Positions 34,754-42,463 of a stretch of DNA of 64,000 nucleotides are shown piece by piece. Below the pieces are notes generated by a model, which ran no database searches, was not told the DNA's origin, and saw nothing but the letters and a program-made list of their open reading frames with translations. The stretch is taken from NCBI GenBank assembly GCA_043769295.1, contig JAYVJL010000156.1, forward strand, positions 1 through 64,000, written 5' to 3'. The stretch is from Aalborgiella sp043769295 (lineage in GTDB: Bacteria; Pseudomonadota; Gammaproteobacteria; Burkholderiales; Burkholderiaceae_C). How positions within the stretch are numbered: the first letter of the stretch is position 1; every line of letters begins with the position of its first letter. Made by a program: the position numbers and the translations under genes.

Positions 34754-35344
34754 ATGAAATTGTCGAATAAACGATTGCTTATCGCTGGCTTGATGGCCAC
34801 CATTGGTTTTACCGCTGTGGCACAAAATGCAACTTCTGGTACACCTCCAGCTGGCCATGGTGGTATGCAGGGTATGCAGCACGGTGACTCTTCAAAAATG
34901 CAGGAACGCATGCAAACCCACCGGCAAGAGCGTGCCACCCAGCGCTTGGCGGCACTGAAAGCCAAACTCAAAATCACCACAGCCCAGGAAGGCGCGTGGA
35001 CCACCTTCAGCACAGCCATGAAGCCACCATCAAATGCAGCTGGCGGGATGATGGGCATGCGCCATGATCCAAAATTAAAAGCTGAAATGGACAAGCTCAC
35101 CACGCCTGAGCGCATTGACAAAATGCGTGCTCTGCGCCAGCAACGCATGACCGCCATGAACGCAGAAATGGACAAACGCGCCGATGCCACCAAAGCCTTT
35201 TATGGCACACTGTCATCGGAGCAAAAAGCCGTTTTTGACGCGGTGGCCATGCAAGGCGGTCATGGCCGTTACGGTGGCAAAGGTGAGCATGGCGGTATGG
35301 GCGGTGAACAACAGGGTCACGGCCGCATGGGCCAGCCAGGCTAA
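34754..35344 (+). CDS. Spy/CpxP-like periplasmic protein (LTXXQ type)
   Basis: 196 residues from the ATG at 34754, which has AAGGA six bases upstream; the longer open frame to 34610 is unlikely to be translated. Signal peptide at 1-22 (ending AVAQ). The mature protein is helical, rich in Met, Gln, Arg and Lys, with two LTxxQ-like motifs (LKITTAQEGAWTTF near 74 and LTTPERIDKM near 114), like the chaperones Spy and CpxP that respond to envelope stress and metals. The C-terminal 35 residues are Gly/His/Met-rich, which suggests metal binding (inference). Confidence 0.82.
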   Translation: MKLSNKRLLIAGLMATIGFTAVAQNATSGTPPAGHGGMQGMQHGDSSKMQERMQTHRQERATQRLAALKAKLKITTAQEGAWTTFSTAMKPPSNAAGGMMGMRHDPKLKAEMDKLTTPERIDKMRALRQQRMTAMNAEMDKRADATKAFYGTLSSEQKAVFDAVAMQGGHGRYGGKGEHGGMGGEQQGHGRMGQPG

Positions 35345-35371
35345 TCCAGACAAGTCTGGATAAACGCAAGG

Positions 35372-35401
35372 GCGCTGCAATTGCTTGCAGCGCTTTTTTT
35401 T
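35372..35401 (+). terminator. rho-independent terminator after the Spy/CpxP-like gene
   Basis: GCGCTGCAA-TTGC-TTGCAGCGC hairpin followed by eight T, 27 bases after the stop. A separate perfect dyad ATCCAGAC-AA-GTCTGGAT (35344-35361) lies between the stop codon and the terminator. Confidence 0.85.
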
Positions 35402-35765
35402 ATGCCAACAGCTGCTTTAACTCACCGCTTGCAATCAATTTATCCAGGTCGCCAGCACCACCCACCAGCGTGCCTTTGACGAAGATCATGGGAAATGTCG
35501 GCCAGCCGGTCCACATTTTCAAGGCGTTGCGCTCACGCCAGGTGTTCAGGTAGTTGCCGTAATCCAGGTCATGGTGTTTGATGCCGACGGCGTCCAGCGC
35601 TGCGCGGGCTTTTTTCGGGAACGGGTTCATGCCCATACCGACGACCACGACAGGATGTGCCGACACAGCCGTTTGCACCTCGGTCACGATGGCTTTTTGG
35701 CTGTTGGCCACTTTGTCCCGAACAGCGGGGTGGATGTGGGATTCGTCTAGTAGCGCACGCGGCAT
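35400..35765 (-). CDS. glutaredoxin-like protein without active-site cysteines
   Basis: 121 residues with a glutaredoxin fold: VVVVGMGMNPFPKKARAALDAVGIKHHDLDYG matches the first strand and helix, and WTGWPTFPMIFVKGTLVGGAGDLDKLIASGELKQLL matches the cis-Pro (TFP) and glutathione-binding GG segments. The place of the CPYC or CGFS active site is NPFP, and the protein has no cysteine at all, so it cannot do thiol-disulfide chemistry. It might bind glutathione or a cluster via a partner; function unknown. Last gene downstream of the rubrerythrin-rubredoxin-reductase group. Confidence 0.75.
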   Translation of the reverse strand: MPRALLDESHIHPAVRDKVANSQKAIVTEVQTAVSAHPVVVVGMGMNPFPKKARAALDAVGIKHHDLDYGNYLNTWRERNALKMWTGWPTFPMIFVKGTLVGGAGDLDKLIASGELKQLLA

Positions 35766-35854
35766 GTCCGGTTCCTCATATATATGGATGATGGCGGATT
35801 ATCACCGCCCCAAAATCACGGGTTATAACTAGACCGATTGACCAAGCCGCTTGA

Positions 35855-37063
35855 CTAGGCCGCCTGCAGGGCCTTCACCTGCTCTGCCCGCCGGGATGTT
35901 TGCGCACCTGCCAGGATAAAGCCCTGCAAACGCCCCTCTTCACCCACGTGTTGCCACAAGCCGGGCTCCGCTTCGTGCCAACCGCCGGGCGTGCCGATGT
36001 TGGGACTGGCTATCAACAACGGCAGAGCTGGCGTTTTCACCGCCACAGGCATGATGGGGAACACCACCTCGGTGCGTTTGCCCGTCAAGGTGACGGCCAA
36101 AGCGCGCGCTGCATTCATGATGGGCATGACATACGGCAATGTGACGTCGCCGGCGCTGGCGTACTGCGCTGCATCGCCCAAAGCGTAAACGTCGGGGACG
36201 CTGGTCTGCAAAGCGGCATCGACTTTGATGCCACGCTCGCACGCCAACCCTGCCGCCAAGGCTAAACGCGTATCGGCGCGCAAGCCCACCGCACTGAGCA
36301 CCACATCCGCCGCCAACACCTCACCACTGGCCAACGTGGCCTGCCAGACCGACGTTGAACCTGATGCCGTGGTCTTGTTAACCGCCTGCACGGTCGTGCC
36401 AAAGTGCCAATCTACGCCTAAATTCGCCAGCGATACCTGTAGCTGTTCACTCGCCTGTTCAGGCAGCAAAGCCGCCAGCGGACGGGTGCATGGGTCCACC
36501 ACGCTCACCGCATAGCCGGCGTTGATCAAATCATTGGCAAACTCACAACCAATCAGCCCCGCACCCATGATGAGCACTTTGGGTGATTTTTTACTACTAT
36601 TTTCATAGCTAACCATGCTTATTTCACGCCGGCTAGCATCACTATTGAGTGCTTTATAAAAGTGTGCGAAGTCTTGCAGGGAATTAACCGACAACACCTG
36701 ATCTGCCGCATCGCCTGCCACTGGCACGCGGATGGGCGCAGCCCCTGTGGCCAACACCAATGCGCTGAAGTCATGGCTTCCCTGGCTGGTGGTCAGCGTT
36801 TTGACATAGGGGTCAAAACTGAGCACCTGGGTATGCGCCAATAAGGTCACACCCTGTGTTTCAACCATCTTGGCAGCCGGTGTCACCACCAGTTGCTCGG
36901 GTGACTTTTTCTGGGCAAAAGCGTTTGACAGCGTGGGTTTGGCGTAAAAGTCGCCACTGTCAGCGGTGATCATCAAGATCGGCGTGGTGGTATCAAGCTT
37001 GCGGAACTCGCGCACAGTGGTCCAGGCGGCCAATCCCGCGCCGATGATGATGATGGGATTCAT
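35855..37063 (-). CDS. FAD-dependent rubredoxin-NAD(+) reductase
   Basis: 402 residues; FAD motif IIGAGLAAW at 6-14, NAD motif MGAGLIGCEFAN at 166-177, and the second FAD contact YALGDAAQYA near 300. It belongs to the AlkT/RubB-like rubredoxin reductases. The start is 9 bases after the rubredoxin stop, so the electron path NADH to reductase to rubredoxin to rubrerythrin is encoded as a unit. Oddity: residues 141-158 (SDASRREISMVSYENSSK) just before the NAD motif come from a copy of the dispersed palindromic element. Confidence 0.88.
   Translation of the reverse strand: MNPIIIIGAGLAAWTTVREFRKLDTTTPILMITADSGDFYAKPTLSNAFAQKKSPEQLVVTPAAKMVETQGVTLLAHTQVLSFDPYVKTLTTSQGSHDFSALVLATGAAPIRVPVAGDAADQVLSVNSLQDFAHFYKALNSDASRREISMVSYENSSKKSPKVLIMGAGLIGCEFANDLINAGYAVSVVDPCTRPLAALLPEQASEQLQVSLANLGVDWHFGTTVQAVNKTTASGSTSVWQATLASGEVLAADVVLSAVGLRADTRLALAAGLACERGIKVDAALQTSVPDVYALGDAAQYASAGDVTLPYVMPIMNAARALAVTLTGKRTEVVFPIMPVAVKTPALPLLIASPNIGTPGGWHEAEPGLWQHVGEEGRLQGFILAGAQTSRRAEQVKALQAA
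36591..36639 (-). repeat. dispersed palindromic element, copy 8 (inside rubredoxin reductase gene)
   Basis: Plus strand TTACTACTATTTTCATAGCTAA, then ATTTCACGCCGGCTAGC. In the coding direction the core reads GCT-AGC-CGG-CGT (Ala-Ser-Arg-Arg), a third frame compared with the other in-gene copies. It encodes a linker between the FAD and NAD domains. Confidence 0.7.
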
Positions 37064-37072
37064 TAGGTTTGT

Positions 37073-37237
37073 TTAGATTTCTACTACTTCAAAGTCAGCT
37101 TTGGCCACGCCGCAATCTGGGCATGCCCATGCGTCTGGCACGTCTTTCCATACCGTACCGGCAGCAATGCCGTCTTCTGGGCGGCCTGCGGTCTCGTCGT
37201 ATACAAAGCCGCAAACGATGCAAATATATGTTTTCAT
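37073..37237 (-). CDS. rubredoxin
   Basis: A 54-residue iron protein. Cys ligands are C6-x2-C9 (YICIVCGFVYDE) and C39-x2-C42 (ACPDCGVAKADFE), with the typical aromatic residues Tyr13, Trp30 and Trp37. ATG at 37237 is preceded by AGGAAA. It lies between rubrerythrin (82 bases upstream) and the reductase gene (9 bases downstream) on the minus strand and most likely transfers electrons to rubrerythrin. Confidence 0.95.
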   Translation of the reverse strand: MKTYICIVCGFVYDETAGRPEDGIAAGTVWKDVPDAWACPDCGVAKADFEVVEI

Positions 37238-37319
37238 GTGTTTTCCTGAAATATGTTGTGATGTGTTGAGTTAGGTCGAACTGGGCGTGATTGTCTTACA
37301 TAACAAAGAACAGAGCCGA

Positions 37320-37814
37320 TCAGGCCGTGGCTTTGACCGTGTCCAAACGGGCTTGGTAGTGCGCAGCGTGGCGCTCCTCCACTTTGGCCAAGGCTGCAAA
37401 ACGCTTTTGCGCTTTGTCCAGCATGGTTTTGAACTGGGCGGCGTGGACTTTGCTTTCTTCAATCTGCTCATCCATCTCGGCGACAGCGGCGGCATTGCCC
37501 TCTGCTTCAGCTGTTTTGCGGAAACCGGGGTACATCTCGGTGTATTCGTATGTTTCACCGTCGATGGCGATCTGTAAAGCCTTGGCCGGTGTCATGGTGG
37601 CCTTGGGATAGAGTAAATCCAGATGGCCAAAGGCATGCATGACTTCCTGGTCGGCTGTGGCTTCAAAAGCGACTGCGGTGTCAATATCACCGGCTTCACG
37701 CGCCAATTTGGCGAAATAACGGTATTTAATATGCGCCATGGACTCGCCGGCAAAGGCAGATTCCAGATTGGCGATGGTTTTGATTTCGGGACGGCTTGCA
37801 GTGGCTGTGGTCAT
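37320..37814 (-). CDS. rubrerythrin family protein (no fused rubredoxin domain)
   Basis: Non-heme diiron protein that reduces hydrogen peroxide. 164 residues in a four-helix bundle: E24, E57-x2-H60, E87/E90 and E120-x3-H124 fit the diiron ligand pattern. The usual C-terminal rubredoxin domain of rubrerythrin is missing; a separate rubredoxin gene follows. AGGAG precedes the ATG. Rubrerythrins are commonest in anaerobes and microaerophiles, so this operon suggests a life with low or changing oxygen. Confidence 0.9.
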   Translation of the reverse strand: MTTATASRPEIKTIANLESAFAGESMAHIKYRYFAKLAREAGDIDTAVAFEATADQEVMHAFGHLDLLYPKATMTPAKALQIAIDGETYEYTEMYPGFRKTAEAEGNAAAVAEMDEQIEESKVHAAQFKTMLDKAQKRFAALAKVEERHAAHYQARLDTVKATA

Positions 37815-37898
37815 GGTTGGCTCCTGATGTTGACTTGAAGGGTGATCAGCACCTCTTGATAGAGGTTATTAATCGGTATAGGGGTAATGATAGGCATA

Positions 37899-37913
37899 TT
37901 TAATAATTAAATC
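37899..37913. promoter_or_regulatory. 15-base AT-rich palindrome upstream of the rubrerythrin gene
   Basis: ATTTAAT-A-ATTAAAT, flanked by GATAGGCAT on the left. It lies about 85 bases upstream of the rubrerythrin start in the divergent region 37815-38094. T-N11-A symmetry and ATAG half sites are compatible with an OxyR-type LysR regulator, which would make sense for peroxide defence, but the match is imperfect. Confidence 0.3.
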
Positions 37914-37998
37914 CAATTGGTTTTAACTAACAGATCAATAGTGGCTATCTTTTAACGGCGCACTATGGACTTGATTCTCAGTTTTTTCAAAGCAAGTT

Positions 37999-38028
37999 TT
38001 GTCGGACAGCGGTTTGTACGGGTATCAT
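37999..38028 (+). promoter_or_regulatory. candidate promoter of the SPFH operon
   Basis: TTGTCG (37999-38004), 18-base spacer, TATCAT (38023-38028), 67 bases upstream of the SPFH gene start. A fair but not strong sigma-70 match. Confidence 0.35.
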
Positions 38029-38094
38029 TATTTCTCGTTGCTTTAAGCCTTTCCCAGCACTTACTCACTTACCAATACACAAAGCGAGGTCACC

Positions 38095-39141
38095 ATGGCA
38101 TTGATGGACTTTCTCAAGAAACAGTTTATTGACATCCTCCAGTGGACCGAGGACAGCGATGGTACGCTGGCTTGGCGCTTCCCGATGGCTGAGATGGAGA
38201 TTCAAAACGGGGCGTCGCTCACGGTGCGTGAGTCGCAACTGGCCGTTTTTGTCAACGAAGGCAAGGTCGCCGACGTCTTTGGCCCGGGCACCTACAAGCT
38301 CACCACGCAAACCCTGCCGGTGCTCACCTACCTGAAAAACTGGGACAAACTGTTTGAGTCGCCCTTCAAAAGTGATGTCTACTTTTTCAGCACCCGCCAA
38401 CAGATCGACCAAAAATGGGGCACGCCACAACCCATCACCATCCGCGACAAGGACTTTGGCGCGGTGCGTCTGCGGGCTTTTGGCAATTACAACTTCCGCA
38501 TTTCCGACGCCAAACTATTCCACACCGAGATTTCAGGCACCCGCGACAGCTACGGCGTAGAAGAGCTGGACGGTCAACTACGTGGTTTGGTGTTGCAAAA
38601 CATCAGCAACGCGATTGCCAGCAGCGGCATTCCGTTTTTGGATCTCGCTTCCAATCAAATGACCTTTGCGCAGGCACTTACAACGCAACTCGCACCAGAA
38701 TTTGCCAAAATTGGCTTGAAACTGGAAGGCATGACGGTGCAAAACGTTTCGCTGCCGGAAGATCTGCAAAAAATCCTCGATCAAAAAATCGGCATGGGTA
38801 TGGTCGGCGACGACATGGGCAAGTTCATGCAGTACCAAACCGCACAGGCGATTCCGAAATTTGCCGAAGGCTCCGGTGGCGGCAGCGGCATTGCTGGCGA
38901 CGCCATGGGCTTGGGCGCAGGTTTGGCGATGGGACAGGTGCTGGCGCAAAACCTTCAAGCAGGCTTGAGTTCGGGAACGAACCAAACAGCAACAGCGGCC
39001 AGTGCGGCGGCTGCCGCTGTGATCAAACCAGAAGACATCATGGCCACGCTGGAAAAACTGGGTGAACTGAAAGCCAAAGGCATCTTGACGCAAGAAGAGT
39101 TTGACGGAAAAAAGGCAGAGCTGTTGAAAAAACTGGTTTAA
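38095..39141 (+). CDS. SPFH domain protein with C-terminal SHOCT-like motif
   Basis: 348 residues of the YdjI/virion-core-like branch of SPFH (band 7) proteins, which scaffold membranes. Residues about 25-245 form the SPFH region with REQLAVF-like and FFSTRQQIDQKWGTPQPITIRDKD segments; residues 265-310 are Gly/Ala-rich and flexible; the last ~32 residues (EKLGELKAKGILTQEEFDGKKAELLKKL) match the SHOCT motif, which usually mediates oligomerisation. First gene of a tight plus-strand operon with DUF4178, DUF350, SpeE-like and amine oxidase genes. Confidence 0.88.
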   Translation: MALMDFLKKQFIDILQWTEDSDGTLAWRFPMAEMEIQNGASLTVRESQLAVFVNEGKVADVFGPGTYKLTTQTLPVLTYLKNWDKLFESPFKSDVYFFSTRQQIDQKWGTPQPITIRDKDFGAVRLRAFGNYNFRISDAKLFHTEISGTRDSYGVEELDGQLRGLVLQNISNAIASSGIPFLDLASNQMTFAQALTTQLAPEFAKIGLKLEGMTVQNVSLPEDLQKILDQKIGMGMVGDDMGKFMQYQTAQAIPKFAEGSGGGSGIAGDAMGLGAGLAMGQVLAQNLQAGLSSGTNQTATAASAAAAAVIKPEDIMATLEKLGELKAKGILTQEEFDGKKAELLKKLV

Positions 39142-39159
39142 ATCTATATTTAGATAACT

Positions 39160-40665
39160 TTGGCCACTGATTCCCTTCAGCGAAGCTACCGCGCGCCCTG
39201 CCCCGGCTGTGGCGCACCGGTTGAGTTTCGCAACGCGCAGTCCACCCATGCGGTGTGTGGCTATTGCCAAAGCACAGTGGTGCGCAGTGGCGACACGCTG
39301 ACGCGCACCGGTAAGATGTCAGAGCTGTTTGACGACTTCAGCCCGCTGCAGCTCATGACCTCCGGCAAGTGGGGAGACAAACCCTTCACCCTGATTGGCC
39401 GGCTGCAATACCAGTACGCCCAAGGCACGTGGAACGAGTGGATAGCCGGGTTTGACGATGGCACAACAGGCAGCTTGAGCGAGGACAACGGCGCGTTTGT
39501 GTTTTCGACAATACTGGCCACATCAAGCGCCATCCCTGCAGCCACCAACTTCATCGTTGGCAAAACCACGGCCATCAACGGCAAGTCATTCACCGTGGCG
39601 GCCAACAACACCGTGTCGCTCTTGTCGGCACAAGGCGAATTACCCAAACTGCCAGCATTAGGTACACCGTTTGAGGTCGTGGAGCTGCGTGGTGACCAGG
39701 GCGATGTGGTCAGCATCGACTACAGCCCAGCACCCCCTTTGCCGCCAGCGGTTTCAAGTGGCCGTGCTGTCCTGCTGGAAGATCTGCAGCTCAAAGGTTT
39801 GAAAGACGAGCAAACCAAGACCGAATCGGGTCAGCAATTTGCCTGCCCCAACTGCGCCGCTTCCTTGCAAGTCACGCTAACCTCCACCAAAAGCCTGACC
39901 TGCCGCAGTTGCAACAGCATCATCGATGTGTCGCAAGGGGTGGCCGGGCAACTTAACCACGCGCTGCAAACTGACCCTGTCGCGCCCTTGATCGAGTTGG
40001 GCAGCACCGGTCAACTGCAAGGCGTCAGCTGGCAATTGGTCGGCTTTCAGCACCGCATGGGTTATGAGGCGGATGACCCCGATGAGCATTTCGGCTGGAC
40101 GGAGTACCTGCTCTACAACCAAAAGCGCGGCTTCACCTTCTTAATCGACTCAACCGAGGGCTGGAGCCTGGCCACGCCCACCACGGGTGCGCCCACGCTG
40201 TCGTCCAACGGTGCTACCGCCACCTATTTGAGCAACCAATACAACCGCAAATACAGTTACAAAGCCGAAACGCAGTATGTGGCTGGCGAGTTCTATTGGC
40301 GGGTCGAACGCGGCCAGCTGAGCAACAACACCGACTTTGAGAAAGGCGCGGCGCTGCTGTCGCGCGAGGAAACGTCGAATGAGGTGACCTGGTCCATGGG
40401 CAGCAAGCTCAGCAGCGCTGCCGTAACCAAGTCATTCAATTTGAAGGAGGGTGCGCTGGACGGTGGCGGCAAAGACGCACTCAAAGCCAGTGACGCCAAA
40501 CCTCTGAGCAGCATTGCTGGAATGGGCTGTGGCACCATCGTGATTTTGATATTGATCTTGTTGCTTTTTTTGTTTTTGATCAGCCGTTGCTCCAGTCCCG
40601 ACAGCACTGGGCGTAGCTCTGGCGGATCTTATGGTGGATTTAGCTCTGGCGGCGGGCATAAATAA
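39160..40665 (+). CDS. DUF4178 protein with two zinc ribbons and a C-terminal membrane anchor
   Basis: 501 residues from a TTG start at 39160 (18 bases after the SPFH gene; no good Shine-Dalgarno, so the start is uncertain). Zinc-ribbon pairs C14-x2-C17 with C33-x2-C36, and C229-x2-C232 with C248-x2-C251, each introduce a DUF4178 domain (for example GKWGDKPFTLIGRLQYQYAQGTWNEWIAGFDDG). A single hydrophobic helix at about 455-475 is followed by a Ser/Gly-rich tail. The family's function is not known to me; the tail anchor places it at the membrane with the SPFH partner. Confidence 0.85.
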   Translation: MATDSLQRSYRAPCPGCGAPVEFRNAQSTHAVCGYCQSTVVRSGDTLTRTGKMSELFDDFSPLQLMTSGKWGDKPFTLIGRLQYQYAQGTWNEWIAGFDDGTTGSLSEDNGAFVFSTILATSSAIPAATNFIVGKTTAINGKSFTVAANNTVSLLSAQGELPKLPALGTPFEVVELRGDQGDVVSIDYSPAPPLPPAVSSGRAVLLEDLQLKGLKDEQTKTESGQQFACPNCAASLQVTLTSTKSLTCRSCNSIIDVSQGVAGQLNHALQTDPVAPLIELGSTGQLQGVSWQLVGFQHRMGYEADDPDEHFGWTEYLLYNQKRGFTFLIDSTEGWSLATPTTGAPTLSSNGATATYLSNQYNRKYSYKAETQYVAGEFYWRVERGQLSNNTDFEKGAALLSREETSNEVTWSMGSKLSSAAVTKSFNLKEGALDGGGKDALKASDAKPLSSIAGMGCGTIVILILILLLFLFLISRCSSPDSTGRSSGGSYGGFSSGGGHK

Positions 40666-40699
40666 TGCTCGACGCTTCAACGTTTTTAAGGAGGTTGTG

Positions 40700-40921
40700 A
40701 TGGAACTCATGGGATTAAAACTAGGTGCGATCGTTGGTTCGGTCTTGTTTGCCTTGATTGGCGTGCTGATTTTTTGGTTGTGCTTTGTCATCATCGACAA
40801 ACTCACGCCCTACGATTTATGGGTCGAAATTGTGGAGAAGCAAAACATCGCACTCGGTATCGTCGTCGCGGCCATGAGCCTGGGAGTTTCCATCATCGTG
40901 GCGGCAGCCATCCATGGTTGA
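40700..40921 (+). CDS. DUF350 family membrane protein
   Basis: 73 residues with two hydrophobic helices (about 6-32 and 49-70). It belongs to the DUF350 family, of which E. coli YjfL is a member. The ATG at 40700 is preceded by AAGGAGG at an ideal distance, so it is preferred over the longer frame starting inside the DUF4178 gene. DUF350 genes often sit near polyamine-type enzymes (for example YjfC, a glutathionylspermidine synthetase-like protein, in the yjf operon), which agrees with the SpeE-like gene here. Confidence 0.85.
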   Translation: MELMGLKLGAIVGSVLFALIGVLIFWLCFVIIDKLTPYDLWVEIVEKQNIALGIVVAAMSLGVSIIVAAAIHG

Positions 40922-40927
40922 TGTGGA

Positions 40928-42463
40928 TTGAAGTCTCTTAAAGCCAGTCCGCTAGAAGTTACCCTCCTCGCCAGCGTCTTGGTCGTCGCGGCTTGTGGCC
41001 TGGTGTACGAGCTGGCCGCTGGCGCGCTGGCCTCGTATTTGCTGGGCGACTCGATTCTGCAGTTTTCCACCGTCATCGGCTGCTACTTGTTTGCCATGGG
41101 TGTGGGCTCGTGGTTGTCTCAATTTTTTGACCGTCAACTGCCCGCGCATTTTTTACGGATTGAACTTTTGGTCGCCTTGGCCGGTGGCTTGCTGCCGGCG
41201 GTTTTGTTTTTAGCCAATGCCTATTTCCCCGGCAGTTTCAGGTGGGTGCTCTACGGGCTGGTCGCCACGGTAGGTATTTTGGTGGGTTTGGAGATTCCGC
41301 TGGTCATGCGGATTTTGAAACGCAACGTAGCCTTCAAAGATGTGGTCTCGCAAGTGCTGACCTTTGATTATTTGGGGGCGCTGGCCGTATCGGTGGCTTT
41401 CCCCTTGATTTTGGTGCCGCAATTGGGCTTGATCCGCACGGGCTTGCTGTTTGGGCTGTTGAACGCGGCCGTGGCGGTCTGGGCGCTGTGGCTGTTCCGG
41501 TTTGAGCTGCGCCAGTTCAAGGCACATGCACTGGCTTGTGGTTTGACCTTGGCGGTTCTTGCTGCCGCTTTTTTGGGCGCAAACCATATCACCACGCTGG
41601 CGGAGGACAAGTTTTACCAGGACCGCATCGTCTTCACCGCCGCATCGCCTTATCAGCGCATTGTGGTGACGCAGGGCAAGCTGGGACACCGCTTGTTTTT
41701 AAACGGCAACCTGCAGTTTGCCGAGCGGGATGAATACCGCTACCACGAGGCTTTGGTTCACCCGGCGATGGCGGCTTTTTCAGCCGCAGGACCGAAACGT
41801 GTCGCCGTTCTGGGCGGTGGCGACGGCATGGCGGTGCGGGAGATTTTGAAGTACCCCAGCGTCGAGTCCGTCACCTTGGTGGAGTTGGACCCGGCCATGA
41901 CCCGGCTGTTTTCAGAACAACCCACCTTGGTCCAACTCAACGGCGGCGCACTCAAATCACCCAAAGTCAAAGTCGTCAACACCGACGCGTTTGCCTGGCT
42001 TGATTCAGGTACCGACTTATTTGACGTGATCATCATCGACTTCCCCGACCCGACCAACTTCTCCATCGGCAAGCTCTACACCAACTCGTTTTACGCGCTT
42101 TTGGACAAACGCCTCTCAGCCAGCGGTTATGCAGTGATTCAAACCACCTCGCCCCTGGTGGCCCGCAAAAGCTTTTGGACCGTGGCGCAAACGATTGAAT
42201 CCGTCGGTTTAACAGCCACGCCCTACCACGCGCATGTACCCAGCTTTGGCGAATGGGGGTTCATCATCGCCAGCCGCCGGCCTTGGCACGTTCCGGCAAG
42301 CTTGCCTGCGGGACTGCGCTTTTTAGACCTGCCCAGCCTGCCTGTGCTGTTTGACTTCCCGCTCGACATGGCGCGTGTGCCCACCGAGGTCAACCGCCTG
42401 TCCAACCAGGTTCTGGTGACGACCTACGAGCAGGAATGGGGCACAGTGGCACATTCGCCATGA
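40928..42463 (+). CDS. membrane-anchored spermidine synthase-like protein
   Basis: 511 residues. About seven hydrophobic helices occupy residues 12-220; the rest is a SpeE-type aminopropyltransferase domain with YQRIVVTQ near 243, the dcAdoMet-binding GGGDGMAVREIL near 295 and the catalytic-region FDVIIIDFPDP near 367-373. The latter differs from the usual D-S-T-D-P of spermidine synthases, so the acceptor may not be putrescine. Start is a TTG six bases after the DUF350 stop, because an in-frame stop precedes it. The stop overlaps the amine oxidase start (ATGA). No S-adenosylmethionine decarboxylase gene is present nearby. Confidence 0.85.
   Translation: MKSLKASPLEVTLLASVLVVAACGLVYELAAGALASYLLGDSILQFSTVIGCYLFAMGVGSWLSQFFDRQLPAHFLRIELLVALAGGLLPAVLFLANAYFPGSFRWVLYGLVATVGILVGLEIPLVMRILKRNVAFKDVVSQVLTFDYLGALAVSVAFPLILVPQLGLIRTGLLFGLLNAAVAVWALWLFRFELRQFKAHALACGLTLAVLAAAFLGANHITTLAEDKFYQDRIVFTAASPYQRIVVTQGKLGHRLFLNGNLQFAERDEYRYHEALVHPAMAAFSAAGPKRVAVLGGGDGMAVREILKYPSVESVTLVELDPAMTRLFSEQPTLVQLNGGALKSPKVKVVNTDAFAWLDSGTDLFDVIIIDFPDPTNFSIGKLYTNSFYALLDKRLSASGYAVIQTTSPLVARKSFWTVAQTIESVGLTATPYHAHVPSFGEWGFIIASRRPWHVPASLPAGLRFLDLPSLPVLFDFPLDMARVPTEVNRLSNQVLVTTYEQEWGTVAHSP

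Noticed and set aside
35793..35809. GGCGG-N7-CCGCC hairpin after the rubredoxin reductase gene
   Set aside because: No T run on the minus strand, so it is not a convincing intrinsic terminator.
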